Shown: one piece after another, positions 23,246-35,987 of the stretch
Position numbering within the stretch: position 1 is the stretch's first letter
Layout of the letters: every line of letters starts with the position of its first letter
DNA from: Porpolomopsis calyptriformis
Lineage: Eukaryota > Basidiomycota > Agaricomycetes > Agaricales > Hygrophoraceae
DNA length: 64,000 bases
NCBI GenBank assembly: GCA_951640195.1
Contig: OX621165.1
Location: 1,674,001-1,738,000 of the forward strand
Direction: 5' to 3'
Program-made: the position numbers and the translations under genes
The notes under the pieces: model-generated
Databases searched by the model: none
The model's input: only the letters and a program-made list of their open reading frames with translations
Told to the model about the DNA's origin: nothing

Positions 23246-26200
23246 TCATCCTTCGTGACCCTTCCCCACCCTCTTCACGTTTCCATACAGTGCACTCCGC
23301 AACCTCTCCCCGTACAGCCCGACCACCAGTCCCTCGTCTTTCAGGTACTGCGCATACCGTCGCCAAGAGTCTGCCCCCTTCCCCCTATCTTTCGCACACC
23401 GCTCCCCCATTTTCCCACTCCGTACCGTGTTGATATTCCCAACCACAAACAGCCCCCTCTTCGCCCGTGTGAGCCCAACATTCAGCCTCCTCCGGTCGGC
23501 CAGGAATCCGATATACCCCCCCTCGTTATTGCGCACCGTCGAAAACACAATCACATCCTTCTCGCGCCCTTCGAAGCCATCCACGGTGTTAATCTCAACC
23601 TTGGCAAGTTGCATTGCCCGGTATTCACCCAGCACAGACTTGAACCGTTCGCGGTATGCGGCATCCCTCTGGAGTAGCTGAGTTAAAAGGGAGATCTGTG
23701 CAACATACGGTGCGATGATGCCAATATCTTCGCCGCGGAGATACTAGAGCGATAGATTATTTCTCAACTTGAGCCATCATACCATGTACTCGCCTCGTTA
23801 GAGAGAAGGAGATCTTCAACCACACTGCACACGATATGCCCTTCGCGCATATTCACCTTACTTCGACCTCTTTTCGATTCTAGTCCACCGTGATCTAAGA
23901 ATACGACGGACGGCCGTCCCGTTCCACTATTCATGTGCAGATGTTGTGACACGGGAGCAACCAAGCGAGAAGGGATGTTGCCAAAGCAATCCACCGTTCC
24001 ATCTTGCAATCTGAAGTTGTAGAACTCAGAAGATGGGAATCGGGAGATCGAAGGATGCATTCGATACTGGACGTCTAGCATCATAGAAGGCACCACTAAA
24101 AAAAATAAAAAAACAATCCGAGATCGCAAATTTGGAAATGGAATAAACACACACCTCCCTCCTTAGTCAGCCGTTCAAACAGACTTTCACCAAGACCCAT
24201 TGCTTGCGCCTCATCGCTTTTGATCACCGGTGGTAATTGCTTGTGATCACCGATGAGGGCGACGTGTCGCGACTAGAGCCAGAGTCAGCCGGAACCGAAA
24301 TCTACTTGAAAGGACAGATACCCCTTTCATAATCGGAATTAATGAAGCTGGTTCAGTGGACATTGAAGCTTCATCCAGGAAAACGACAGGGAAGTCTATA
24401 ACATCGAGCGCGACGCATGCCGATGTGATGCACGTTGTGCATATCTGGAATGATATCAGTCCATCAGACTCTCCGCAATACCAAATCGACACACCACATC
24501 AGCTTCCGCTACAACCTCCCTTAGCATTTGTTGACGACAGGCATACAGTCTCGCTTTGAGTGCCCAGTGCTTTCGCTCCATAACGGCCAATGATTCTTGC
24601 TCCTTATCCTCTATCTCCCTCGGTTGCTTTCTACCTCCCTTCCTCAATTCGTCCAACTTTCTTCGGAGATTGTCGGTATGTTTCTGCAGATCTTGATCCC
24701 TTCTCGAGAGCTTGTCAAACTCGGGCTTGAGTGGGTGAGTTTCAAGCTTATGTTCGAGCGTGTATTCGATAAGGGAGGACTTCACTTTCCCGGCGAACCC
24801 TATGCGGAGAGGTTTGATTCCGGAGAGAGCTAAACCTTCTACAAGATTGTCGACTGCAACGTTGGTATACGTGCAAACAAGTGTCGGATGGGGGACTTCG
24901 AAGTAAACCTAGTCACGGGTCAAGTCTAGCATGTGATGGCCTCGAGGATGTGCCTACCTTGAGCAAATGGATGGCTTCTATGATGGTCTTGGTTTTCCCC
25001 GTCCCGGGAGGCTAGAAGTGGGCAGTTAAATGTAGTCGAATAGCATCGACAACGATTCTCACCCCCTGAAGGAGACTTATCCGCTCTCCGATCATCATCG
25101 CAATCGCTTTTACTTGAGTTGGGTTAAGCCCGCTCAGGACTGGGTCGCCATCTATCCTGATGGGTTCTGAGTCTCTATAGCGTCTCGCCCAGCTCATTAT
25201 TCTTGCGTCTTCGTTGAAGGCCCCCTTATGATCACCATTGATCCCACAACTGTGCCCGAGTGTCTCAGGGATCGGGTGTGTATATTCATTGGGCTCCCTC
25301 AAGGGAGGATGAAGGGAAGAGGGTGATAGTGAAAATGCGCGGAGGAGTACGTCCCGAAGATGCGTGCCCCGTAAAATTAGTTGACGGTCAGGTAATTGAG
25401 GGGCCAGTTCTTGAGAGACGGGGTCATGGTGGAGATGGCTTATTGCTGTTTGCATTCGCCGGAAAACGATGTTCGAATGGCCAACGTCCAATCTGAATTG
25501 TTGATTAGCGATTATTTAGGCGACTGTCAAAAGGGCTGACCAGACCTCCATGGACCTTCTTCCAAATCAAAGGTTTCTTGGAAGGAAACTTTGAGTTGAG
25601 TTGTGGTACGAGCTACGACATTTCCCAGCGCGGGCTTTTCTTGAAGTGGATCAAGTCGGGAGAGAAACACTTGAGTTCCATTCCTACAACACCCCTTTAA
25701 GAAAACGCGTTCATTCGATCAATGCCAAAACACTGACTCAAACCCATGGTCCGGCAGAGCCAGGCCAGGTCCAAGTAAAAAAGCGGCTACAGGACGTCCA
25801 AACTGGTTGGCTTGAAGCCAGAACGCAGAGAGTCCCGTTAAACAATATCCCTCCTCCTTCAGCTTGCTAAGGGTCCAGGTGGACAAGCGCTCCTTGAGGA
25901 TAGCTTCATCTTCAGCTTGTTCAGCGTCTAGAAGTTTCAAGAACCTGGGTGTTGATGTTGAAATATAGAGGGTTGTTGAATGGGGAATTGACTTACTTGT
26001 CCTGGTATGATTGAATTTCGTCGAAAAAAGGTTCCCCACCTCGCACCTCAGCATACGGAGGTTGGAAACGCTTGGTATAATGCCGACGAAAGACATGTTT
26101 ATCGGCGTCCCGAGGGATAGGGGTCCGCGAGGATGCCCTCAATCTCCAGTCGAATCTGGGAGTGGGTGTAGTCTTCAGATGGTCAGGTGAGACCGAGGTT

Positions 26201-26445
26201 ACTTCCTCTTGAAGCCACTCTTTCTCGGCGACTGTTTGCGCGTAGACATTATCACCTGTGCCGGTAATACTGGTGCGAGGACGAGGACTTGATTTAATGT
26301 ATCTTGAGGCTGTCAGTGTCGCGTCTGGCCGATACGATTTTTGCGAAGACATCGCATGTTTCGATAACTGCGACATCACCCGCCGAGATGGAGTCGCCAG
26401 CCTTGGGTGCTGTAGTCGTGGACGCGTCGAAGATTTAAATTTCAT
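23246..26445 (-). CDS. UPF1-like superfamily 1B DNA/RNA helicase
   Basis: Motifs appear in order: GLNPTQVKAIAMMIGERISL, with the Walker A PPGTGKT in the next exon (about 25000-25010), CTYTNVAVDNLVEGLA (motif Ia), a charged coiled-coil-like insert (about 24550-24780), TTCITSAC, VVFLDEASMSTEPASLIPI (motif II, DEAS), HVALIGDHKQLPP (motif III), LDVQYRMHPSIS (motif IV region), INTVDGFEGREKDVIVFS (motif V) and RRLNVGLTRAKRGLFVVGN (motif VI). The N-terminal 150 residues are basic and unassigned. The first in-frame ATG is at 26445. About eight short introns are needed. The UPF1/SEN1/IGHMBP2 clade is clear; the exact orthologue is not. DEAS rather than DEAA/DECA in motif II sets it apart from UPF1 and SEN1 proper. 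Confidence 0.85.
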
Positions 26446-26596
26446 AGCTGAGAAGGGCACATTTAGGACGCGTTGGCAAGCTTCAAGCTCCGTCAGCCTT
26501 GGAGGCAATAAAATCTCTGAGTGAATTGCCTATCCTTCCATCTCTCTACTTTCATTCGGATATCAGTCATGAACAAGATTTATTCAATGTTCACGT

Positions 26597-27445
26597 TTGT
26601 CGCGCGCTGGCCAGTACACGGAAGCCCTTCGTCCAGCTTCCTCAGAGGTGGACAATGGATCTGACTTCGCGCAAAAGATGGCTCGAGCGAGTTGCCTGCA
26701 CCATCAAGGTTACTTTGCGGATGCAGCTGGTCTTCTTCGCTCTGCCATACCTTCACATCCACTAGATCAAATCTTGCACACACTCAAGGCATCCCTTCTC
26801 GACATACGCCTCTGCCAGCAACCTTCTGCAGCTCACAATCGCGCCGACAAAGCGTGGGGGCGATACCAAACCATCCGAGACTTGCACATTCATGATGAGG
26901 AGCCTCTCCTCGGTATTGCTACACAGCACGAAATAGAAAGGCTTTATGGACATCTTATTCTCTTTGGGATCAATCTGTGCGAACGACCCTCTGCACAATT
27001 GCAAGGGGGCTTAGATCGCCTTCGAGACTCTGGCCGTGAGCTTTTCCTCAGGGGAGCCATCCCAGAGTCTTTCATGGCGCTCACTGAGTGTGCAAAGTTT
27101 GCCTCCGAACCCAAGCAGGAGATTGAGCGTGTAGTGCGCCTTGCGGATAATGGCGGTTAAAGCATTGAAGGTGTACGAACTCGCCTTTTCCTTTCAGACT
27201 TTCTCATCGCCACTGGATGTCCAGCAAATGATGTTATCGATCAAGCATACGAATTAGCTGAAAAACTCGGATACCCCCTTGGCGTCATTGAGGCCTCGTT
27301 TCTCCGATGCAAGTGCGACCCTAGTCCGTTCAACGTTCGGTTACCTACGTTGCAGGAACTTCGCAAGAAATTTGTCCTCCTTGATCACGTCATTGGGGTT
27401 GCCAATGATTACACACATGAGCTCCATGGCAGTACGCTGCAGTGA
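26597..27445 (+). CDS. Uncharacterised TPR-like helical protein (5' end unresolved)
   Basis: One intron (about 27159-27202) joins RVVRLADNGD to FLIATGCPANDVID, giving about 270 aa ending at the TGA at 27443-27445. The sequence is helical and repeat-like: AGQYTEALRPA, GYFADAAGLLRSA, HEIERLYGHLILFG, DQAYELAEKLGYPLGV. No catalytic motif was seen and I do not recognise the family. In this frame a stop (26570-26572) lies upstream and there is no ATG before 26678, although the coding signal clearly extends upstream of it. The real start must come from an upstream exon, possibly overlapping the 5' region of the divergent helicase, or the annotated start is internal. The gene converges on ARMT1. Confidence 0.55.
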
Positions 27446-27822
27446 TCTTCTGGCCAAGAGGGATGTAGATGACACTGGTGACACTAAGTGTAGTTTGGAC
27501 TGCACCTCATCAAAGCACAGACGCGTGTCTTTAACATACACCATCGCGGCGATCTTTGGCAAGAGATCATGGAACTGGTCATTGGTGCAGTTGAAGGACC
27601 GCAACAATGTCATGTCAATCGCCGATCCCAATCTTTTCAAAGACTTCCGTTCCATAGGTCTAAGACCATGTCAATTCGCAAAGACAGATCATCCAAGAAG
27701 GGTGTGCCCTTCTCTATATATATATACAAGCACTCAAGCCCTCGTCTTGGACGTCCCACCTGGCACCAGCTGAGGTTAATAACCAGGGCATATGCTCATT
27801 GGAAGCAATGTCCAAGTTTACA
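27446..27822. other. Gap between convergent 3' ends with open frames on both strands
   Basis: The 377 bp between the TPR-like stop and the ARMT1 stop carries readable open frames on both strands (for example 27569-27892 plus and 27341-27655 minus). The plus-strand reading beginning FGLHLIKAQTRVF looks protein-like, but no splice join to the upstream gene keeps frame. I do not call a gene. Confidence 0.4.
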
Positions 27823-30205
27823 CTATTCCGTTCTAGTTTTTCTTTTTGAGGCCGGAAGGAAGGTCACAAGGGCATACCTATTTGACTACTGAGCTTGAAT
27901 CGAAGAGCAACTGATTGGGACCAACCGTCCATTAACCCTCCATTTTTCTCCACTTTGATCGAGATGGTCCGCCACATCTTGGTCGATACCAACCACAACA
28001 TCGGCTTTGCAAGTCCGCAGACTGAGGAGAGAAAATGATCCAGCAAGAGGACCTTCAAGTGACGCGAGGATGCACAAAAGGAAGCTTGGGTTAAGAGAAT
28101 ATGGACTGCAGAGTTGAACCTACCAATAGCAGACTGGAAAGGAGTGGACGCTGGCCATTGCACATCACCGGTGAGTCTAAGATAGAAAGCAAATGACAAT
28201 ATGGACATTCAGCAGGAATATGAAGACAAACTTGCGATAGCTGGTGAAATGGTTCATGGTTGGCTCAACTCCTACGGTCATGTCAAAAAAGTAACACGTA
28301 CTTGAGGTCACCCTGCAGAGAAGATCAGCAATTGGAAACCGACTCAAGTCACCAATGGAGGAGCCAAATCTCACATAACATACCTTGAAAATAACCAGCC
28401 CGCTTTTACTTAACCATTTCCACAGCTCTTCCGCCCGGGTCTCCAAATCCCAATAAGGCCAGGGACTTGTCCAAAAGTTTGCCGGGTTAGGTACTTCACC
28501 CCCTATGGGTGTCTCCAATGGCACAGACAACGCAAATGTTCCGTTATCTACATACTTCCTCCATCGCACAGCTAGGCATTCCAGACATTCGCCAGGGTCA
28601 CCTGCAAGGTTGGGTGGGGGGCTGAAGAAGGATGCTTCCGAAAGGATGGCGAGGATTGATGCGAAGTCCAGTGGTGTAACATCAGAAACGAACCACGGTA
28701 TGAGTTTTGGGCTGAATGAAGATACTCAGTCACTAATGACCCCTGTTGCACACCAGTTGCGAGGGGAAGATGGAGAAACTTACTGAAAGACAACGCGCGA
28801 GACAAAAGGAGTGTAAGTCACAAGGAAATCCGCGAATACAAGATCCGTAAAAAGCTGCCACATCCTCTATTAAACGGTGCTCTGCTTGTTTGATACAGAT
28901 CTAAAATTAGGCTTGCCTCGAACCCAGCTGAAAGACGCGGGTTTTAATGGAAATTTTAGAAAAGCTCTACAAAATACCTCGTGCTAGCTCACCATTGTCG
29001 AGGACGAGATCAATTCTTTCTGCTTTCAAACTTGCTACAGCTTCCCAAACTTCGTCCGAGTCGTCTCTTAGAATAAACTTCTTCCTGGACTCTTGTTGGC
29101 TTTTGTCGACGGATTGAAGAGCTTCGATGTCCCGTGATGAGAGATGGGTGAGTAGGGAGAGATCCTGTCGACCAGGTCAACTGACGAGTCAGGAGGTTTA
29201 TGAAAATAGTGGGCCCACTGTTGCATTTCCCCTTGAAAATGGTCCAGTCATGAAGTAGAACAGCAATGAAAGCCACCAGTGCACTGACCAAAGACAAATG
29301 TGGAGCAAATCTTTAAAAATTTCCTTCAATTTATGGGGTTCGAGGGTCTCATTATTCTCAAGGTCAAGCATTATCATTGCGATTTCTACGCAAGTAAGCT
29401 AGATATGGACCACGCGTTAAGATAGATGGAACGCACGATATACTGATGTCCCACCCTGTTTGAAGGCGCTCAATTTTTGAGCAAGGAAGGGGTCATATTT
29501 ACGCCAATACTTGGTGCGGCTGAAATAGGAACGAACAAGCCGGTAGCTGGATAAGCAGTGAGAGAAGGCAGTTCAGGCAAGGCTTTTGTCACCGACAGGT
29601 AGCATCTGTATAATAATCCATAGGGTGCGTGCGTGAATGATGTAACATTAGTTCCATAAACGAGATTAAGCACTCTGCAAACAGCCAAGGCGCTGTGAAC
29701 CAAGTGTTCTTTGACCTTTGAGCGAGACTAGATAGTTCAGAGTTATACGCTCCAACGTGAGCTTCTCCGTCGTCCATAATTTGTCTTGAAGGACAGAATG
29801 AGAAAGTGGGTGTGTAGGAAACGGACATTCAAACGGCGCACTCTAATTCATAGTCCCGGCCAATTTGATGCTTTAATTTGCTGATCGCCTGGATGATCGA
29901 CTTCCCTTCCTCAATCCTTTCTCGAACAGTGTCATTCCCGTCCGATTCATGGTTTTTTTCCAAGCCAAGTTCGTGGTTTGTACGATAAAGTTGGTCAATG
30001 ACATGCGTGAGGATGACAGGCCAGCGTTTTACAACCGTCTCGTACCTAAGATTGTAAACGAAGGAAGAGGTATTATACGAAGGCGAGGACTCACGAAAAG
30101 CTTGACGAGCGATGATTGGACTCATCAGACACCCCGGTAGAAAGTAAATAAAACTCACCCAGACTTGTCGGTTGGGTCATAGGCTCGGTAAGGAGCTGCA
30201 AACAT
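27823..30205 (-). CDS. ARMT1-like damage-control metal-dependent phosphatase (DUF89)
   Basis: DUF89 blocks occur in order: MFAAPYRAYDPTDKS, YETVVKRWPVILTHVIDQL, NTWFTAPWLFAECYLYRR, KYWRKYDPFLAQK, then ERIDLVLDNAGFELFTDLV. In that last block the D-N-x-G-x-E residues form the metal/substrate site. The C-terminal part has FWTSPWPYWDLE, SGLVIFKGDLNYRKLTGD, SLRTCKADVVVGI and WRVNGRYALVTF. Known family: subfamily III DUF89 proteins dephosphorylate phospho-sugars such as fructose-1-phosphate and related damaged metabolites; the human member was also described as a protein carboxyl methyltransferase. About nine short introns are required. The start at 30205 lies 114 bp from the divergent VHS gene. 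Length is near the family norm (about 450-500 aa). Confidence 0.88.
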
Positions 30206-30319
30206 TTGAATCGGAAAGAGGCTTTATTACATAAGCCATCCTGCGCCTGTCTGGCACTGCCTCCGAACTGATTCCACCTTCCAGGATCCAGGACTGGTGG
30301 TTGGACAGGGTTAGCAAAA
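30206..30319. promoter_or_regulatory. Bidirectional promoter, ARMT1-like / VHS-GAT
   Basis: This 114-bp interval separates two divergent ATGs. No clear TATA box was seen. Confidence 0.5.
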
Positions 30320-33300
30320 ATGAAGAAACTGTTCGGACGAGACAAGCCCAAAATGGCGAGAGTAACACCCGTGTCAAGAGAATTAGCGACAGGGCTAGCC
30401 TCGACCGCACCGGAGGTACATCCCTACTTCAGCATTGTCATAAAGTAATTTGACTTGTAGAAACTACAGTCCCAGTATCATTCTCAACACCCACCAGGCA
30501 TCCGCAGTGCTACCTCTCAATCCCGCGAAGGGGACCACACCCTCAGAAGATCCTCGAGCGAAGACCATTGGGAGGTTGTGACCCCCCCTGTCGACCCCAC
30601 ATCCGACAACCCTTATCCGAGTGCACAAGTGGTTTCAAACGCATCCTCCGTCGCATCCTTGCCTCCCGGTGCTTCTCCGCCCATACACAGCCCTACCACT
30701 CGTTCCTCGTCTCCTTTTAGTGCCCTCTCTAATTCGCACCCGGCCTCTCATCGTACGGGAGCGAGAGATCGAGAACGAGACACGTCTACGTTAACAAAGA
30801 AGCCACCTAGTTCTACTGTTGCCGCTTTAGGCGTTCTCAAGGCACTCGATCCTCAATCAGGGGCAACAAGCCAGCGACGATCACGGTCTGAAGAACACCC
30901 AGCTTTTTCGGAAGGCGTTGCTAAGGAAGACAAGAAGGAGAAGAGAGCTTTTTGGGATCGATCTCATACGCGAGAAAAAGAGAGGGACAGGGACAAGAGA
31001 GATGACGTTAGCTCAGAAGAACTTATGAGAATGATCGGTGTGTCTCGCTCCCTGACTCTTTTTATTGATGTCTACGGAGTGCGAATGCATCAACTTTCAA
31101 CGCACGCGGCCCTTTTTTATCAAAAAAAAAAAAAAATCGTGATTCCCTGAAACTTTCCTTTCAACTAATCCACTCTCATTACAGGATATCTTACTGCTAC
31201 AGCATCCGAAGATTGGGCTCTCGTTCTTGAAGTATGTGACATGGCTTCTGCTAATGAGGCTAATGCAAGAGAAGCCGTTCGAGCCCTAAGAAGGGAGTTC
31301 AAGTTAGTTTGTTCATCCTACGTTTTATTTTCATCTCTCCTTGCAACCCGCAACCAAACTTGTTATTCCTCATCCTTCCTTCATCAGACTGACTCTTAGT
31401 TGATATAACATGAACAGGTACGGACCACCTCAATCCCAATTATCGGCAGCTCGAGTACGTCTCCTCGCAAATTGATTTTGCGCGCAATGGACTCATCCAG
31501 GACGACCTAGCTTTGGGCAATTATGCTTCGCAACTCGTCGGAGACTTTTATCTCTCAATCAACTTCACGTAAATTTCTCGATACCATTGAAGATATCTTG
31601 ATGTCTTCCCGTACATCTCCCGTTGTGCGGGAGCGTTTGATATATATCGTAGGGGCTGCTGCCTTTGCAAGCGGATCAAGTAAGTATTTCAACCCCTTCT
31701 TTCACATTTTGTAATCGAAGTTTCGCAACCATTTACAATCCCGGATATTGATGCGAGTAATTTTGCTCCAGAAAACAAAGACTACCGCAATGACAGAGAC
31801 GGTTTTCGTGGCTTGTGGCGGAGGGTCAAACCCGTTGACAAACCAGACATTGTCTGTCCTTCTTGTTCCCCTTGATCCACTATTTAAACCACACTTCAGG
31901 GGATGCCATTCGATATAGATGACGCTATGTTTATTCCCCCGGCATCTTTTCGTGTTCCTCGGTCCTCCAATGAGATATATCCCAACCAAGAACAAACGCC
32001 AGTATCAGCTGGTCTTCCTCCCCCAACGGTTTGTCTCAAAGTTGTCACTTGGTACCGGCTCTCATGGGACCGTAAATAGTCCACCCCGCGTAATCAGAAA
32101 ACCGCGTATTCTCGGGACAGAATCATACCCTTGGAGGAGGACATGAGGCGATTGTTTCAGGAGTGTATAATTGGGCAGGGTAACGCCTCGCTACTTTCGG
32201 AAGCTCTTACCTTCGCCAAGCCAGAAGATCTGACGAGGAAGGAACTTATTCGAGTGAGCGTTTTTGTTTGAAAGAGAGCCAGGTTATCTAATTTATCACA
32301 GGAGTTTTACCTCAAATGCTGTTCTTCTCAAGAACTTATCTTCGCCCAAATTCCATGGGCCTCCGCTGGGGCAGAACGTTCTCGGTCGAACAAAGGTCGG
32401 CCAGGTAAAGGCCAATCATTACTATCATAATCTCAAGTTCAACCACCTCAATAGGTTCAGATGAGTCACCACCAGAAGTCACAAGAGAAGAGCAGCTTTT
32501 AGCGGAACTTCTGGCTGCTAATGAAGCTTTACTCGAAGCTTTGAGAGTATACAACGATCTAGAAAGGGTGGCTATTGAAAGGCAAGCCCAGGAGAGAAGT
32601 AAGAAGGATACCAGAATGAACAGAGCGGTAAGGATCCAACTACAAGCTGCCAAGGTGTTTACTTTATCACAATCTCATCAGGATCTTCGGTACGAAATGG
32701 AAGGTTATGTTCACGGTGATTCGCCCTCGGCTGGGGTTAGCAGTGTCTCTTCTCGCCCTCTCTCACCTTCGACTTCATCAATCCAGTCCGACTTCATTAC
32801 ATCAATAACCCCTTCTGTCCCCCGTTTACCCCCGGACTCAGCAGCTATAACTCAGTCTTTGGCTCCACCACCTCCAGCACCCCATGGTCCACGATCCCCC
32901 GGTCAGATGTCGATGTCTTCCCGAGCACCATCGCCAGTTGTACCATCACGGCCCAGTTCTCCATATAGTAGCGAGAACGACGATCTATCCGATGTTGACA
33001 GAGATACGATCTCAAACAGCAGAAGCGGGGATGGAGTTTACGTTAATGTGTACGAACAGCCAAGCGCAAAGGCGCTTGGGAAACGAAAGGTAACCGAGGT
33101 TGATGATCCTGATCGTACGTTTTGTGTTGCTCGTTCATCTCATTTTCTCATTGGATGAACTTGTAGCTTCAGAGGAGGTCTTTGACGAACCCAAAGATGG
33201 ATCCTATGTTTCGATGGACCGGCGTTACTCAGATGCTGAGCACCCCGACGGACCATGGCGTCATCATGTACAATACGTCTATGATGCGGCTGCTGAGCGA

Positions 33301-33357
33301 ACCCAGCAGCGGATCAGAGAAGGCCAGCTTGTAGGTCTTGTTAATGGAGTACATTAG
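30320..33357 (+). CDS. VHS and GAT domain endosomal adaptor-like protein
   Basis: Exon 1 encodes MKKLFGRDKPKMARVTP. A Ser/Pro-rich and basic linker follows, ending EELMRMI. The VHS domain is GYLTATASEDWALVLEV, then CDMASANEANAREAVRAL, FKYGPPQSQLSAARLWAI, and SRTSPVVRERLIYIVGAA. A helical GAT-like segment is seen at REEQLLAELLAANEALLE and LRVYNDLERVAIERQA. The C-terminus is Ser/Pro-rich, then PDGPWRHHVQYVYDAAAER. VHS-GAT proteins (Lsb5, GGA, TOM1 families) bind ubiquitin and Arf or actin regulators and act in endosomal sorting. This one lacks a visible GAE or clathrin-box domain, so Lsb5-like is the closest label. About eight introns; one near 31120 holds an A14 run. Confidence 0.82.
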
Positions 33358-33553
33358 CTGTATTGTTATCACCGACCGAAATTAAGAAACGGTGCGGTCT
33401 GTACTTTCCTGGTGTCTCCCCATATTTTAGAACTGAGAATTTCCAACGTCTAAATTGTCTCGCAATACCGTACGATTACAACAAAGTCCAATCTCGCTCG
33501 CATGAACTTCAGGAAATGTTTTGAAAATGAGTCCATCAGAAGAAAGGCCTCAG

Positions 33554-35888
33554 TTACACGCTCGTACGCATGTCGTATGCATAACGTATGGTGTCCACAG
33601 CCAAGTCCTCGTCAAAGGGATCTTTCTTATCAACGTTGTGAGGGAACACTTCAGGTGCGAAGTCGGAAGAAGCCAGCGCGTCTTCGGCATACACTGTCAC
33701 GACGTGTCAAATCATGTCGGACAAAGGATGAAAGAGACAAACGATAGTGTGAAAGTCCTTGACCAAAACTCAGCCAGCATTTGGTGCCCAGAATTATGCT
33801 GGCAATCAATACGACGAAAGAGGCAACCGTGAGGCTTGCAAAGAATGTCCACTTCAGCGGACACAAATTTAGTGGTGCTGATACTTGGTGAGCATAGGAA
33901 AAACGCACTCGCAAGAAGGTCCACCGGTAAACCTGGGAATAAAACATAGTGGCCCAAGCAGATAGAAAAAGCAGGTCAACGATCAGAAAGACGGTAACTA
34001 AACGTTTTTTCTCGTATCGGATGCTATACCAGCCCTTCCCGGAAATCAGATAGCTGGAGTGCCAAAAGTTGTAGAGAACATACCATGGTGAGCCATGGGA
34101 TCAAAAGCTGCATAGGCACCAAATGTAAGTTTGTGACTCAGAGTGAGAAAAGCCGACATACAACAGTGGTGAAAATGAAAACGCCTTTATAAACGACGGT
34201 GTGAGTAGATATCCGAGAGATGGCCGTGTTGGTAAGTTCGTTGACCTATCGAATGAGGTGTTAATGGCAAAGAACACGATGAGAGCTCGAGTCATACCCA
34301 GAGAGCCATAGCCGTTACCAGAATAAAAACCGAGAGTTGCAAACAAACCAATAAGGCCATGAAATACTGTAACCCATTAATGCTAAGCATCAAGATCTAA
34401 GCCAATGGACGCATGGGTTTGTCACCTTATAAATTCGAATGATTTTTGGGGGAGCGCCTAGAGATTTGAAAGAATGAGTTTTGTAAGCCTATAACCAAAT
34501 CATGAGGTCTGTAATTTCGAGATGCCACATTGAATCTGACTTTGAGGAGCCTCCAAGACAAAACGGCAGACAGAAACAAGGCCGAGCAGTTGAGTATAAG
34601 ATCCGGGATCTGGATTGCAAAGATTTATTATGCGAGAAAGGCAATGTTGGCAACATTGCTTACCTCGAATTTTGTACGACTGGCGGAATACGATAAAAAG
34701 AGATTGAGGTGACATGGGGTATCAGGATCCATGATCAGCCGATTGAATACATCCTCTATGAATGTGGTTCGCCATATTGTATATGAGGACCAAACTGTTA
34801 CCAGCACACGGGCGCCGAAGACAGCCAAGCTATGAGAGAGTTAAAATAAAATGACTAAAAGATGTTATGTTCTCGTACGTGTGTGGGATGGAATCGTACA
34901 TGATCTGCGCAACAAGGTTAGTTTGGCTCAGAAGAGACCGGTTATTAACCTACCGCAATGAAGGAGATGGCAAATAACCAGAATTGCACGGAGATGAGGG
35001 TAAGGTCCTCACGTTTTGAATTCTTCAAACTTGGGTGACCGCGAATTAGCGTTGCGATAACGGACACGAAAGGTGCTTACACATCATCGGCGTACATGAG
35101 GATGTACGTGCACTGTGGTTCTAAAAGTGCAAACGTGTTGTTCTCTCCGTCGAAGGCTTGAGAGTCGAGTGACGATCCAACAGATGCCTTTGATATCGTA
35201 AATGCTACGAATAAAGATATCAAGGAAAGATTCACTAACGCCATAAAACTGCTCGGGTTCGTGAACGGATTAGATCAAATACGCCATCTGCAAAAAGGGA
35301 CCTACCGAGGAATTGCGGGTATCAAAAACGAGGGAACAGGGGCTTGGACTTTGGCCAAGTGGAATATCAGAGCAGACTTGAAGCTGATATCCGTTATTGT
35401 TCGTTGTGAGCCAGACGAGTTGGTCAGAAGGCACATGGGCATTGGTAAGAATGGAAGAGATCAGGTTGCTTCGTTCAGAATCCACAGAGTACAAGAAGGC
35501 TTGTATGATGCCTTGGGCAAAGCAGTGAATGAAACTGAAGAGAAAGAACGCTGCGGAGACCCGAGTGAGCGTAATCCTCACGAACTACGCCAATAGAGTT
35601 GTTAGATAGCTTGACCTTGAGGCCGATTTGAACCATCTTACCGCCGATTTGACCTTTATCCATGTTCTCGCACCCAAAGATAATGCGTGCATCTCCGAGT
35701 GCCTCCCAGATGAAAAACAAAAGAAAGAATCCAGCACCGAGGTGACCAAGAGAGAACGTTGAAGGCGCCCGGCCAGAAGAAACGATGTTGAAGGAACGTA
35801 GAAAGGTAGCAACGCAACGGTTTGGTGATCAGAAGTGTGTGAACGATGTGTGCGAACCCAAATCTACGGAGATCACCGACGCCACCAT
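33554..35888 (-). CDS. Multi-pass membrane protein of unknown function
   Basis: Many short introns (about nine) interrupt this gene. Hydrophobic helices are seen in GHLGAGFFLLFFIWEALG, ITLTRVSAAFFLFSFIHC, LISVQFWLFAISFIAI, TLAVFGARVLVTVWSSY, YFMALLVCLQLSVFILV, VVYKGVFIFTTVLLIPWL, LVTVFLIVDLLFLSAWA and FASLTVASFVVLIASII. That is about eight transmembrane segments. An extracellular-looking Cys-containing stretch (VCSDIPLGQSPSPCS, LLEPQCTYI) lies near the N-terminus. The C-terminal tail ends DEDLAVDTIRYAYDMRTSV. I do not recognise the family; it resembles fungal orphan 7TM-like proteins. The first exon is uncertain; ATG 35888 with an intron soon after is the best guess, 99 bp from the divergent kinase. 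Confidence 0.6.
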
Positions 35889-35987
35889 TTAAGGACAGCA
35901 GGCGTCTAGGGGCTTGGCTGTGCTGGAATCCTCACCACCATCTGTTAATCTCTCTCTCGGGAGTTTGGGGCGAGTTACCCATTTGAA

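Noticed and set aside
27341..27655. Minus-strand ORF of 104 codons between convergent genes
   Set aside because: ARMT1 ends cleanly at 27823 and this frame overlaps the plus-strand TPR-like exon, so a chance antisense frame is more likely.
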